DNA of 51,412 nt from Salinibacterium sp. (GCA_025351795.1 JANXVG010000067.1:1-51412); one strand, 5' to 3'. Shown: positions 26,151 to 36,302, counted from the first letter of the stretch. The notes: a model not told the origin generated them from the letters alone. Program-made: numbers and translations.

Positions 26151-26217
26151 GCGGCGGGAGTTGTTGTGGGTCGCGGCGGGAGTTCCGGCGTGACGGCGGG
26201 ACTCATGAGTCCCGCCG
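26151..26217. repeat. GC-rich repeat array with a perfect 24-bp palindrome (left of AbiEi-like gene 2)
   Basis: GCGGCGGGAGTT occurs at 26151-26162 and again at 26173-26184, 22 bp apart. A third, changed unit forms a perfect 24-bp palindrome at 26194-26217 (CGGCGGGACTCA and its inverse). The array fills most of the gap between the PatB-like gene and the next gene. Related motifs lie at 27336-27490. The palindrome may terminate transcription. Confidence 0.8.
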
Positions 26218-26294
26218 CAGCGCAATTTCCCCATCCGTGCGGCGGGCGGCGCTCGCGGAACACCCTCGGGTATGCGCAGGTGTGACCCGGCCGC

Positions 26295-27332
26295 TCAGCG
26301 CACGGCATGCGACGAACCGTGCGCAAGATTACGCGGCACACCGGCATCCGCGAGCCTTCGCGCAAGCAACTCCGGATGCTTCAGATCGCTCCAGAGAATA
26401 CGAACCACTACCAGCCCGAGGCGGCGGAGCCGGTCTTCGCGCTTCTTCTCCCGCCAGACCACTTCGCCAGGATCCCCGCCAGTGAACTCGTCGCGCGTGT
26501 ACTTCTGCTTGCCGTCGAACTCGACGACGACGCCCGCCTCCGCCCAGAAGAAGTCGACGGACATCTTGCCCTCGGCGTCTCGGAACTCCACCTGAAGCTC
26601 GGGTTCTACGTAGCCGAGCTGGCGGATGACCACCCGGGCACGCGACTCCCCATACGAATCCGACAAAGACGTCGCATCGCCGATCACGCGCTCGACTCGC
26701 CGACGATGCGATCGAAGCGCGAGCCTCTCGAGATCGGCGATGAGGTCCAACTTCGTGATGGCCTCGGGGTTGCGGCGCCACAGTGCCCAGTCGACCGATC
26801 CCATTGCCAGCTCGGTCGATGTGGACCGCGCGACGTCGATCGTCGTGCGCGCGAGATCCGTCACTTGGATGCCCTGACGCACGACAGAGTGGGCCGTCTT
26901 GTGCCCGGCAGCCGTGCGCCGTACTCCCGGTTCGGATCTCCCGCCGCCGAGCCACTCGTCGAGCACGGTCACGGCGCTCGGCCACTCCGTGCCAACCGGC
27001 ATTCCCCAGACCGCCGCCGCTGAAGCGCCCGCAACTACAACGGGCCGCTGCGCCGCTGCGAGCACCGCTCGGATGTGCAGGATGTGCCGCTCGCGGGCAT
27101 CCGCAGCGTCCCACGTGGAGCGCTCCACAAATGTGCCTCGCCGCAGTTTAACGAGCACCCCGTGGTCGACGTCGCGGCGAAGGCTACGGTACTCGTCGAC
27201 ATGGGGCAGGACCTGCGCGGCGAGAATCAGGCCGTCACGGGCGAACGTAGAGTAGCGCATCCGATGAGCGTCGCGGATCGCACGCCGGCCGGGCAGAGAT
27301 ACCGCGATGTGTGAGTCGACGGCGAGGCGCAC
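26295..27332 (-). CDS. AbiEi-like protein with C-terminal DUF559-like nuclease domain
   Basis: 345 residues from the first ATG; the ATG at 27260 (MRYSTFARDGL) may be the real start, giving 321. The N-terminal half has LRRGTFVERSTW, VVAGASAAAVWGMPV and TDLARTTIDVAR, which match the AbiEi-like antitoxin region of actinobacterial DUF559 proteins. The C-terminal half has VDFFWAEAGVVVEFDGKQKYT and REKKREDRLRRLGLVVVRI, the Vsr-like nuclease pattern. No toxin partner is adjacent. It is flanked by arrays of a GGCGGGA motif. It is a distant relative of the gene at 13482, in the same kind of setting. Function unknown. Confidence 0.8.
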   Translation of the reverse strand: MRLAVDSHIAVSLPGRRAIRDAHRMRYSTFARDGLILAAQVLPHVDEYRSLRRDVDHGVLVKLRRGTFVERSTWDAADARERHILHIRAVLAAAQRPVVVAGASAAAVWGMPVGTEWPSAVTVLDEWLGGGRSEPGVRRTAAGHKTAHSVVRQGIQVTDLARTTIDVARSTSTELAMGSVDWALWRRNPEAITKLDLIADLERLALRSHRRRVERVIGDATSLSDSYGESRARVVIRQLGYVEPELQVEFRDAEGKMSVDFFWAEAGVVVEFDGKQKYTRDEFTGGDPGEVVWREKKREDRLRRLGLVVVRILWSDLKHPELLARRLADAGVPRNLAHGSSHAVR

Positions 27333-27335
27333 CCG

Positions 27336-27490
27336 TTGTGGCGGACGGGAGTCGGCTCACACGGCAGGAGATCCGCTGGCATGGTAGGCCAGCCCTCCGC
27401 ATCACAGCGGGAGAACTAGTGACGTGGCGGGTGTCATAAATCCCGCCGGTCCTCAGCATCCCCCGCCATCTGGCGCGACAACTCCTGCCG
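27336..27490. repeat. Degenerate GGCGGGA repeat array (right of AbiEi-like gene 2)
   Basis: Several variants of a CGGCGGGAnTT-type unit occur in both orientations, for example GGCGGACGGGAGTC (27340-27353), CGGCAGGAG (27362-27370), GGCGGGTGTC with inverse ATCCCGCC (about 27426-27447), and CTCCTGCCG (27482-27490), which is the exact inverse of 27362-27370. It fills the gap before the C-terminus of guaB. The units are related to, but more diverged than, those at 26151-26217. Confidence 0.6.
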
Positions 27491-27497
27491 GGCCGGC

Positions 27498-27547
27498 GGC
27501 GGCGGGCGGGGGCAGAGACCGAGGCGGCGGGCGGGGGCAGAGACCGG
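27498..27547. repeat. Two tandem copies of a 25-bp G-rich unit
   Basis: GGCGGCGGGCGGGGGCAGAG plus ACCGA at 27498-27522 is followed at once by the same 25 bp with one difference at the last base (27523-27547). It lies 25 bp from the guaB stop codon, so it would be in the 3' region of guaB mRNA as C-rich sequence. Two copies are too few for CRISPR and there is no spacer. Confidence 0.9.
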
Positions 27548-27572
27548 GGCGGGCGTGGCAGCCGAAGCCAGG

Positions 27573-29087
<1,515 letters not shown>

Positions 29088-29248
29088 TCAGGAACGTGGC
29101 GGGGTACCGGACAACGACAGCGGATTCCGATAGTCAACATTAACCGCGCTAGCGATATGACTATTCCACCGATGGGCGTGGCACACGCTTCGTAACACAC
29201 CTGCCGTTACGCGGTTTCGCAGGCGGATCCCTTGGGGCCCGAATGCGG

Positions 29249-30523
29249 CTATCGGCCGGTCGCCATGGTCTTGTAGACGAACCGGTTCTCGGAATCGTAT
29301 GCATAGACCCCAAATGAGGCCGGAACGACGTCCCCAGCAGCCGTGAAGTTCACCGGGCCCGTTATGCCGTCGTAGTCGATATTCGGGTTGGTCTTCAGTA
29401 CATCCATACACTCCGCAAAGCTGCCGCATTTGATGCCGCCCTTCGAAATGTCTTCCAGATTTCGTGCGATCGCCGCTCCGCTAGCGTCGTGTGCTACAAC
29501 GGCGGCGAGCGCCGCCAGCGTCGTTGCGTCGTACGCCTCCGCGGCATACCTTGTCTCGCTGAGGGCGGGGTCGAGCTGGATGAGCCGCGCGACGAATGCG
29601 GCATCGGGATGGAATCCATCGATGATTGCGTTCACGCCGGCGAGCAGCCCGCTCGGTAACGCCTGCGAATAGTCGGCGGCGGTCTGGCTGGTGAGCCACA
29701 GCTTGCCCGCGCCAAACCCGGCCGTGGTCAACCCGGCGATGAGTGTCTTCGACTGCTCAATCGCATCGAACGGTGCCGAGAGCACAACGAGGTCGGGCTT
29801 GGCATCCGCGACATCCTTCAGCTGAGCCGCAAAGTCGGTGTCTTTCGCCGTGAACGGCACGGCGACGAGGGAGCTGCCAGAGGCCGCGAGGCTCGCCAGC
29901 AGTGCGGGCTCGAGCGACTGGCCCAGCTCGTCGTCGAGGTACACCAACGCGACCTTCACCGGTTTAGCGGCAGACACATACCCGCCGAGCACAGTGCCCT
30001 GATAGGCGTAGTTCGGGATTGTTCGAAAAAAGTATCCGGTGTGGGCACCACCGGTGAGTCGTGGGAAGGTCGCAGCGGGAGAAATCAGCGGAACACCGGC
30101 CTGCGCGGCGAGAGGCGCGGCTCGCACCGCGAGCACTGAAGAGTTTGGGCCGATGATCACGGCGACTTTCGCCGCGACGAGACTCGCGAATGAGGTCTCG
30201 AGCGTCGTGCTCGAGGCATCCGCACTGTCGGCGTTGATCACCTCAACCGGTTTGCCGCCGAAGCCCCCGGCCGCGTTGATATCGGCCACCGCGAGGTTCA
30301 CGCCATCGACCTGTGCAGCTCCCAGGAAAGCGGATGCGCCGCTGGTGGGTGCGAGGTTGCCGATTCTGAGCACACCGTCACCGGTCGCGACCACCGTGAG
30401 CGATGGGCTAGCAGTGGCGGATGGCTCGGATGCTGTTTCCACGCACCCCGCGAGCGCGAACGTAAGACCGATCGCGAGCACCGGCCAGACCACGAGTCGA
30501 CGGACCGCACGCGAACGCAACAT
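29249..30523 (-). CDS. Branched-chain amino-acid-type ABC substrate-binding lipoprotein
   Basis: 424 residues. The signal peptide ends in a lipobox LAGC with Cys27. The mature part fits the LIV-binding fold (Peripla_BP_6): LRIGNLAPTSGASAFLGAAQ, DINAAGGFGGKPVEVINADS, VIIGPNSSVLAVRAA and PLISPAATFPRLT. Such proteins deliver branched-chain amino acids, amides or urea to LivHMGF-type importers. No permease or ATPase gene is near, so it is an orphan component or serves a distant transporter. The ligand cannot be told from sequence. Confidence 0.9.
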   Translation of the reverse strand: MLRSRAVRRLVVWPVLAIGLTFALAGCVETASEPSATASPSLTVVATGDGVLRIGNLAPTSGASAFLGAAQVDGVNLAVADINAAGGFGGKPVEVINADSADASSTTLETSFASLVAAKVAVIIGPNSSVLAVRAAPLAAQAGVPLISPAATFPRLTGGAHTGYFFRTIPNYAYQGTVLGGYVSAAKPVKVALVYLDDELGQSLEPALLASLAASGSSLVAVPFTAKDTDFAAQLKDVADAKPDLVVLSAPFDAIEQSKTLIAGLTTAGFGAGKLWLTSQTAADYSQALPSGLLAGVNAIIDGFHPDAAFVARLIQLDPALSETRYAAEAYDATTLAALAAVVAHDASGAAIARNLEDISKGGIKCGSFAECMDVLKTNPNIDYDGITGPVNFTAAGDVVPASFGVYAYDSENRFVYKTMATGR

Positions 30524-30571
30524 AACTGGTCCCTTCGGGCGAGAGAGTGACAGTCGAACTGTACCCGCGGC

Positions 30572-31501
30572 TCAGCCGAGTTCGAGCGAGGCGCGACGCA
30601 GTCGGCCGGGCGCGCGGATCATGTCGATCGTGAGCACGACCAAGGCGCCCCACACGAGCGCGAACCCAATCCAGCGTGCGAATGGCATGTCTTCACGGAG
30701 CACGAATACGCCAATGAGGAACTGGAGGACGGGTGCGAAGTACTGGGTTAGCCCGAGATGCGTGAGCGGAATACGCCGAGCACCTGCGGCAAAGAGCAGC
30801 AGTGGCACGGCCGTGACGACTCCGGCGACCGAGATCGCAAGAACCTGGCCAAGACCGGCCGTTCCGGTTACCAAACGGCCGTTCGCGGCCAGCACGATGA
30901 GAAGTGACAGTGCGAACGGTGCGAGGAGCACGGTTTCCATCGTGAGACCGCTCACGGCATCCACTGTTCCACCGACGCTCTTCTTGATGAAACCGTACAG
31001 CCCGAAACTCGCCGCGAGGACGAGGGCGATCCACGGCAACGCGCCGTAGTTGACAGCGAGCACAATCACGGCGGCGGCGCTGATGGCGACTGCTACCCAT
31101 TGCAGTGGCCGCAACCGCTCACGCAACACGAACACCCCCAGTAGCACCGTGAAGATTGGGTTGATGAAATAGCCGAGTGCGGCCTCGACCACATGCCCAC
31201 TGAGGGTGGCAATCACGTAGACGATCCAATTGACCAGAATGAAGCTGGATGCAATACCCAGGGTCACTACTGCCCGTCGGTCGCGCGCAAGCGTCAGAAA
31301 TACCTTCCATGAGCGCGTGGCGGTCAACAGGAAGGCACAGAAGACCAAGGACAACACAATCCGCCATGCCACGATCTCCAACGCCCCAGCGGGCGCGAGG
31401 AGCAAGAAATAGAGCGGGAGAAAACCCCACAGCCCGTAGGCGGCTATCGCAAATACCAGCCCGACGCCCGATTTCGGGGCAGGGGGTCGAACAAGGGGCA
31501 C
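30572..31501 (-). CDS. rarD: RarD-type EamA family transporter
   Basis: 309 residues with ten predicted helices in two EamA halves. The N-terminal GVGLVFAIAAYGLWGFLPLYF, the EIVAWRIVLSLVF stretch and LGYFINPIFTVLLGVFVLRERL are typical of RarD (chloramphenicol-sensitive protein family). These are drug/metabolite-type permeases whose substrate is unknown. It lies between groES and the orphan LIV-type binding protein on the same strand, with a groES terminator in front of it. Confidence 0.88.
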   Translation of the reverse strand: MPLVRPPAPKSGVGLVFAIAAYGLWGFLPLYFLLLAPAGALEIVAWRIVLSLVFCAFLLTATRSWKVFLTLARDRRAVVTLGIASSFILVNWIVYVIATLSGHVVEAALGYFINPIFTVLLGVFVLRERLRPLQWVAVAISAAAVIVLAVNYGALPWIALVLAASFGLYGFIKKSVGGTVDAVSGLTMETVLLAPFALSLLIVLAANGRLVTGTAGLGQVLAISVAGVVTAVPLLLFAAGARRIPLTHLGLTQYFAPVLQFLIGVFVLREDMPFARWIGFALVWGALVVLTIDMIRAPGRLRRASLELG

Positions 31502-31532
31502 GTGGCCAGCCTAGTTGCCGGGAGAAACGCAA

Positions 31533-31561
31533 ACGGCCCCGCGGCAGAGCCACGGGGCCGT
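31533..31561 (-). terminator. groES terminator hairpin
   Basis: ACGGCCCCG at 31533-31541 and CGGGGCCGT at 31553-31561 form a 9-bp perfect stem with an 11-nt loop. It starts 17 bp beyond the groES stop and is followed on the minus strand by TTGCGTTT. It would end groES transcription before rarD. Confidence 0.75.
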
Positions 31562-31577
31562 CAACACGAAACAGACG

Positions 31578-31874
31578 TTAGCGAACGACCACGGCAAGCA
31601 CGTCGCGAGCCGACAGTACGAGCAGGTCTTCTCCGTCGTACTTCACCTCGGTTCCGCCGTACTTGGAGTAGATCACCTTGTCGCCAACGGCGATGTCGAG
31701 TGGAATGCGGTTGCCGTTGTCATCGATGCGGCCGGGGCCGACAGCGAGAACTTCACCCTCTTGGGGCTTCTCCTTCGCCGTGTCAGGAATAACGAGCCCG
31801 GATGCAGTGGTCTGCTCGGCTTCGACCTGCTTGATGACAATGCGATCTTCGAGCGGCTTGATGGACACCGACAC
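31578..31874 (-). CDS. groES: Co-chaperonin GroES
   Basis: 98 residues from the GTG at 31874; a GTG two codons later is possible and the frame is open upstream. AAGAGGTC lies just before. The family pattern is complete: [18 protein letters not shown], the mobile loop [19 protein letters not shown] and [18 protein letters not shown]. GroES caps GroEL during protein folding. No groEL follows; a terminator and then rarD do. The promoter region carries HrcA-type CIRCE repeats, so heat-shock repression is expected. Confidence 0.97.
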   Translation of the reverse strand: MSVSIKPLEDRIVIKQVEAEQTTASGLVIPDTAKEKPQEGEVLAVGPGRIDDNGNRIPLDIAVGDKVIYSKYGGTEVKYDGEDLLVLSARDVLAVVVR

Positions 31875-31904
31875 GGTTGACCTCTTCTTTCTGAAAACTA
31901 TGGG

Positions 31905-31976
31905 CTGGCACACTCCCTCTGAGAGTGCCAGATCAACTGTAGCGCCGGGTTAGCACTCATGCAACGTGAGTGCCAA
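31905..31976 (-). promoter_or_regulatory. groES promoter with CIRCE operators
   Basis: CIRCE 1 is TTAGCACTC (31950-31958), 9 bp, GAGTGCCAA (31968-31976), one base from the consensus. A second, imperfect copy is CTGGCACACTC (31905-31915) with GAGTGCCAG (31923-31931). A minus-strand promoter with -35 TTGCAT (31959-31964), 17-bp spacer and -10 TACAGT (31936-31941) lies within them: the -35 sits in the spacer of CIRCE 1 and CIRCE 2 covers the transcription start side. HrcA binding here would block initiation. Confidence 0.85.
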
Positions 31977-31993
31977 GACATTACCCTGTTCAG

Positions 31994-33187
31994 ATGGAGT
32001 CGAACGAGCTGCGCGAACTGTTGTCATCAGACGGCCTTCGCCTGCTCGACTCCCTCCCGGCGTATGAATCGAGCGCGGATATCGTGCGCACGGTGGCCGA
32101 ACTCCGCGCGGCTGGGCATTCGCCTGGCCTCGTCGCCGCCGTGCTCAGCCAAGCGAAGCTACGCGGCCGAGCACACGCAAAGTTCGGGTCGTTCGCCGAC
32201 CGCATGCTGTTCACCGAGGCGGGCCTCGAACAGGCCACGCGGCTCTCGGTAGCCGCCCTGCACGCTGGTCGGTTCCATCGCGCGGGGCTCAACTGGATCG
32301 CAGACCTCGGCTGCGGCATCGGTACAGACGCGCTCGCGATCGCCGCCCTCGACCTCGAAGTCACCGCCGTTGAACGCGACGAAGTGACCGCAGCAATCGC
32401 CGCGTACAACCTAGCGCCCTGGTCGAACGCACGCGTCGAGCACACGGAGGCGGAGACCTTCGATCTCGCGGGAGTCGATGGAATCTACCTCGACCCGGCT
32501 AGGCGATCAGCGTCGAAGCGTCTCACCAACCCGGCCGACTGGACGCCGTCACTCACCTTCGCATTCGGCCTCGCTGACCACTATCCCGCCGGAATCAAGC
32601 TGGGCCCGGGCATCGACCGCGACCTGATTCCCCACGAGGCCGAAGCCCAGTGGATAACTGTCGACCACGATGTAGTTGAGTTGGGCCTCTGGTTCGGTGC
32701 ACTCGCGCGCGACGGTGTGCGCCGAGCAGCACTCGTGGTAGGGAGCCACGGCGTGGCCGAGATGACCGCAGCAGGCGACAGCGAGGATGCGGAAATCGCC
32801 AGCCTCCGGGAATTCGTGTACGAACCGGACGGGTCCATCATCCGCTCCCGCCTGATTGGCGACTTGGCCCGCACGCTCGGCACACACATGGTGAGCGATT
32901 CGATCGCCTGGATGACCGCGGACGACGCGGTGGAGACGCCGTTTGCAACCTGCTTCCGAGTGATCGAGCAATTTCCGCTCGATGAAAGGCTTCTGAAGCG
33001 AGAACTCGCCGCGCGAGGTATCGGCACGCTCGAGATAAAAAAGCGCGGAGTGGACATCGATCCGCCCGAGTTTCGCAAAAAGCTGTCACTGAAAGGCGCG
33101 GCGAGCGCTACCCTCATCCTCACGAGGGTCGCGGGCAAGCGAACCGCTCTGCTCGCGGAACGCCTACCGCAGCAGGCGGCTGGTTAG
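31994..33187 (+). CDS. Class I SAM-dependent methyltransferase with THUMP-like C-terminal domain
   Basis: 397 residues from the ATG at 31994. The N-terminal helical region resembles this actinobacterial family (LLSSDGLRLLDSLPAY, FADRMLFTEAGLEQATR). The SAM site is WIADLGCGIGTDALAIAALD, then VEAVERDE-like TAVERDE, and GIYLDPARR as the catalytic motif. The C-terminal domain (RGIGTLEIKKRGVDIDPPEFRKKL) is the THUMP-like segment. An RNA or protein target is possible; none is established. It starts divergently from groES, with its promoter next to CIRCE 1. Its stop overlaps that of the DUF4190 gene. Confidence 0.85.
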   Translation: MESNELRELLSSDGLRLLDSLPAYESSADIVRTVAELRAAGHSPGLVAAVLSQAKLRGRAHAKFGSFADRMLFTEAGLEQATRLSVAALHAGRFHRAGLNWIADLGCGIGTDALAIAALDLEVTAVERDEVTAAIAAYNLAPWSNARVEHTEAETFDLAGVDGIYLDPARRSASKRLTNPADWTPSLTFAFGLADHYPAGIKLGPGIDRDLIPHEAEAQWITVDHDVVELGLWFGALARDGVRRAALVVGSHGVAEMTAAGDSEDAEIASLREFVYEPDGSIIRSRLIGDLARTLGTHMVSDSIAWMTADDAVETPFATCFRVIEQFPLDERLLKRELAARGIGTLEIKKRGVDIDPPEFRKKLSLKGAASATLILTRVAGKRTALLAERLPQQAAG

Positions 33188-33660
33188 CAGACTCGCGCCA
33201 CACCACACGTGCTGTAGGTACTGTATGCAAAAACGAAGATGGCGATGACAGTGATGACCGCGATTACTGCGATGCCTATCCCGACATAGCCGGTAATGAT
33301 TCCGGTGAGCCAGAACCCGCGCGCATGTGGCTGGCGTTTCTGTGCGAGGTGGCCCGTGATGACGGCGGCGAGCGCAGGAAGAAACCCAAAGAACACGAAC
33401 GAGAGCAGAATTCCCGTGATGCCAAGAATCATCGACGTGATCGCCAAACCCTGTGCGGGGCCAGCGACAGGGTATGCAGCCGTCGCAGCGTAGGGGTCGG
33501 GCGCCGGATACGGGAGTGCAGATACCGCAGCGGGCGCTGCATACGGGTTGGTTGCGCCCGCAGGAATGATCGGCACGGCCGGCGGCGGCTCGATCGGCGC
33601 CACCGTTGAACCGTTTAGTGGTACCGGAATGGGCGGAACGTCTTCGTGATCAGCGGCCAT
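33184..33660 (-). CDS. DUF4190 domain membrane protein with Pro/Ala-rich N-terminus
   Basis: 158 residues from the ATG at 33660, preceded by AAGGAG. The first 75 residues are Pro/Ala/Tyr-rich (PNPYAAPAA, PYPAPDPYAATAAYP). Two membrane helices follow in the DUF4190 pattern: LAITSMILGITGILLSFVFFG and, after QKRQPHARGFWLTGIITGYVG, a second. Function unknown; such proteins are common in actinobacteria. It overlaps the convergent methyltransferase gene by 4 bp at the stop codons. Confidence 0.85.
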   Translation of the reverse strand: MAADHEDVPPIPVPLNGSTVAPIEPPPAVPIIPAGATNPYAAPAAVSALPYPAPDPYAATAAYPVAGPAQGLAITSMILGITGILLSFVFFGFLPALAAVITGHLAQKRQPHARGFWLTGIITGYVGIGIAVIAVITVIAIFVFAYSTYSTCGVARVC

Positions 33661-33765
33661 GTGTGCTCCTTCGGGTGGGCTGTGATCACGATAGCGGCCG
33701 CGAACGGCACCCCAAAAACACAGCGGGCCGGTCCGGAACGACCGACCCACCAGTGCGGGTGCGCG

Positions 33766-34050
33766 CTAGTAGCCGTACCTACTTACGGTGCCAGCGAGGA
33801 GCAGCGGCAAGAGAATGCTTAGCACGATGATGAGGACGTAAAGGATCGAGAACACGAACCCGAGGATGACGCCCCAGAGCGCAAGTCCGTGTCCGGCTTC
33901 ACCGGTTCGCTTAATCTGGCCGAGGGCGATGAAACCAACGATGATTCCTGCGAGCGGAATGACGAAGGCACCGATGAGCGCAATGATTGAGAGGGTGTTG
34001 GTGCGACCCGCTACGGGGGCGACTGGCGCCGCGGGAACTGGTGTGGTCAT
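33766..34050 (-). CDS. DUF4190 domain small membrane protein
   Basis: 94 residues with two membrane helices: NTLSIIALIGAFVIPLAGIIVGFIALGQI and, after KRTGEAGHGLALWGVI, a second helix of about 30 hydrophobic residues. It is a short paralogue of the neighbour at 33184 without the long proline-rich region. AAGGAG precedes the ATG. It lies downstream of tsaD by about 100 bp on the same strand. Function unknown. Confidence 0.85.
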   Translation of the reverse strand: MTTPVPAAPVAPVAGRTNTLSIIALIGAFVIPLAGIIVGFIALGQIKRTGEAGHGLALWGVILGFVFSILYVLIIVLSILLPLLLAGTVSRYGY

Positions 34051-34154
34051 AGTGGGTACTACTCCTTAGTAAGTGAGCCATGAACTTCGGCGGTGCAATA
34101 GTGGCACTACGCGCTTCGGCAGTCAATACGCGCTGACACCGTGTTGCGCAACGG

Positions 34155-35204
34155 TCAGGCCTGAACAACCGCCACCGGTAAGGTCGAGTCTGCCCCGAAC
34201 GCGAGCGAAGACGGCGCGTGGCCGGCGGCAATCAGCTGGGCACCGAGAGCGGCGATCATCGCGCCGTTGTCTGTGCACAGGTCGAGCGGCGGAACCCGCA
34301 ACGCAATGCCTTCCACTGCCGCCCGCTGGGTGGCCAGCTCACGAAGTCGCGCGTTCGCAACCACACCGCCGCCGAGCAACAGGCGTGGTACCCCCAGGTC
34401 GGTGCAGGCGGCGATCGCTTTGGTGATGAGCACGTCGGCAACGGCTTCACGAAAACTGGCCGCGACATCTGCAATCGGCACGGGCTCGCCCGCGTCTTGC
34501 TTCTGTTCGACCCAGCGGGCGACGGCCGTCTTCACTCCGGAAAAAGAGAAATCGTATCGGTGATTCTCGAGGTCTTTCGCCCGCGTGAGTCCGCGCGGAA
34601 AGCGGATGGCTGTCGGGTCGCCCCCCGCCGCCGCCGTGTCGATCTGGGGTCCGCCGGGATAGGGCAACCCCAACAAGCGGGCGACCTTGTCGAAGGCTTC
34701 GCCCGCGGCGTCGTCAATCGTCTCGCCGAGCAGTTGCACATCGGAGACCAGGTCGCGCACGAGCAAGAGCGAGGTGTGCCCTCCCGATACAAGCAGGGCG
34801 ATCGTCGGCAACTCGATCTCGGTTCCGTCGTCACGCAACACGTCAGCGCCAACGTGGCCGACGAGGTGGTTAACCGCGTAGAGCGGCTTACCCAGGGCTA
34901 GCGCGAGTGCTTTCGCTGCACCCACGCCCACCATGAGCGCACCAGACAGGCCTGGGCCACTCGTCACCGCGATCGCGTCGAGGTCGGCGAGGTCAATACC
35001 CGCCGTCGCAATCGCTTCTCGCAGAGCCGGAACGAGCGCCTCGAGGTGAGCGCGGGCGGCAATCTCCGGCACGACGCCGCCGTAGCGAGCGTGCTCGTCC
35101 ATCGAGGACGAGATCACGTTCGCAAGCAACTGCGTGCCGCGCACGATGCCGATTCCCGTCTCGTCGCAACTTGTCTCGATGCCGAGAACCAGTGCTCCAC
35201 TCAT
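34155..35204 (-). CDS. tsaD: tRNA N6-adenosine threonylcarbamoyltransferase TsaD
   Basis: 349 residues. The ASKHA fold shows [14 protein letters not shown] at the N-terminus, [19 protein letters not shown], the metal-binding HLVGH (in [11 protein letters not shown]), VSGGHTSL and [10 protein letters not shown]. With TsaB and TsaE it transfers the threonylcarbamoyl group to A37 of ANN-decoding tRNAs (t6A). It overlaps rimI by 4 bp (ATGA) and ends the glmS-to-tsaD run. Confidence 0.97.
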   Translation of the reverse strand: MSGALVLGIETSCDETGIGIVRGTQLLANVISSSMDEHARYGGVVPEIAARAHLEALVPALREAIATAGIDLADLDAIAVTSGPGLSGALMVGVGAAKALALALGKPLYAVNHLVGHVGADVLRDDGTEIELPTIALLVSGGHTSLLLVRDLVSDVQLLGETIDDAAGEAFDKVARLLGLPYPGGPQIDTAAAGGDPTAIRFPRGLTRAKDLENHRYDFSFSGVKTAVARWVEQKQDAGEPVPIADVAASFREAVADVLITKAIAACTDLGVPRLLLGGGVVANARLRELATQRAAVEGIALRVPPLDLCTDNGAMIAALGAQLIAAGHAPSSLAFGADSTLPVAVVQA

Positions 35205-35692
35205 CCACTCACCGCTGGCTTCGTATGCGGGGCGGGCAGTCTCAGCCGCATCACGTGAGCGTCAACGTTGTCTGGCTGGTAGTAGCCGGCGCGCACGGCA
35301 ATCTGCTCGAAGCCGAGTAGCTCATAGAGTGCCTGTGCACCGGCATTATCGGCCCGCACCTCGAGGAACAGCTCGCTCGCCCCGCGATCACGCGCCTCAT
35401 TCACGAGCGAGAGGATGAGCGTCCGACCGAGTCCCTGACGTCGCGCCGCGCCGGCGACCGCAACAGTCTGGATGTCGCCTTCGCCAGCACCGAGCGGCGC
35501 GAGCAGCCCCGCGTACCCGTCGACTCGATCGGGAACGTCTGGCGAAAACGCCACGAGGTAGTAGCTGTGTGGGCTCGCAAGTTCGCCTCGCATAAGTTCG
35601 ACCGACCAGGCGTCCGAACCGAAAACATTCGACTCGATTGTCATAATTGCGTCAAGATCTGCCGCAGTGGCGCGACGAAGCTGCCACGTCAT
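35201..35692 (-). CDS. rimI: Ribosomal-protein-alanine N-acetyltransferase (RimI-like GNAT)
   Basis: 163 residues. The GNAT acetyl-CoA site reads [18 protein letters not shown], followed by [31 protein letters not shown], the RimI signature. RimI acetylates the N-terminal alanine of S18 and possibly other proteins. Its place between tsaB and tsaD, with 4-bp overlaps on both sides, is the common actinobacterial arrangement. Confidence 0.93.
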   Translation of the reverse strand: MTWQLRRATAADLDAIMTIESNVFGSDAWSVELMRGELASPHSYYLVAFSPDVPDRVDGYAGLLAPLGAGEGDIQTVAVAGAARRQGLGRTLILSLVNEARDRGASELFLEVRADNAGAQALYELLGFEQIAVRAGYYQPDNVDAHVMRLRLPAPHTKPAVSG

Positions 35693-36297
35693 CCGGTCAC
35701 TCGCTTGGGGCCGCTCGAGAGTGTCACGTCGGGCGAGCGCAGGTAAAGCGCATCGTCTCCCGCGAAAGCGCGCTCGTGCACGAACATCATCTCTGCGAGC
35801 ATGCCGAGCGCTCCGGCCGAGACCGTGGTCGCGTCGAGGCGTCGGTACCCCTGCAGCACGGGTAGGTCCTCCGGCCTCGAGAGGCCGGGGCCGCCCACCC
35901 TCATCGGGAGTCCTGCGGCATCGGCGCTCGAGTATGCGCTCCAGTACACCTCGTTGCGGCGGGCATCCGTCACGATGAGCACAGGATCAGCAACACCCCA
36001 GGCGATTGCGTCGTGGCTGACGACGCTCACCACCGGTTTTCCAGCACCGAACGCGAAGGCGCGCGCTGCGGCGATACCCACTCGCAGGCCCGTGAATGGC
36101 CCGGGTCCCATTCCCACCGCGACACCAGACAGGGCGGTTACCGATCCACCCCAGTCCGCGAGGCAGGAGGCAATAAGCGTGCCGATGATCTCGGCGTGGC
36201 CGCGGGTGTCGGTCGACGAGTGCTCGGCGATGATCCCGACTCCGCGATCCGCGATGGCGACGCTTGTACCGGCTGAGGTATCGATCGCGAGAAGCAC
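35689..36297 (-). CDS. tsaB: t6A biosynthesis protein TsaB
   Basis: 202 residues from the GTG at 36297, chosen because the family starts at LLAIDTSAGTS; the frame is open to 36336 inside tsaE. It has GVAVGMGPGPFTGLRVGIAAARAFAFG and VVSHDAIA, the TsaB hallmarks. It lacks the metal site of TsaD and acts as its partner in the threonylcarbamoyl transfer complex. It begins 5 bp beyond the tsaE stop; the ribosome-binding site is weak, so coupling to tsaE is likely. Confidence 0.93.
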   Translation of the reverse strand: MLLAIDTSAGTSVAIADRGVGIIAEHSSTDTRGHAEIIGTLIASCLADWGGSVTALSGVAVGMGPGPFTGLRVGIAAARAFAFGAGKPVVSVVSHDAIAWGVADPVLIVTDARRNEVYWSAYSSADAAGLPMRVGGPGLSRPEDLPVLQGYRRLDATTVSAGALGMLAEMMFVHERAFAGDDALYLRSPDVTLSSGPKRVTG

Positions 36298-36302
36298 AGC
36301 GT

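Noticed and set aside
25529-26365. Minus-strand open frame of 278 codons
   Set aside because: Antisense to the PatB-like gene and running through the repeat array; composition typical of a shadow frame.
27336-27547. Possible CRISPR array
   Set aside because: The 25-bp units are directly adjacent without spacers and only two in number; the other units are degenerate, in both orientations and unevenly spaced. No cas genes are present.
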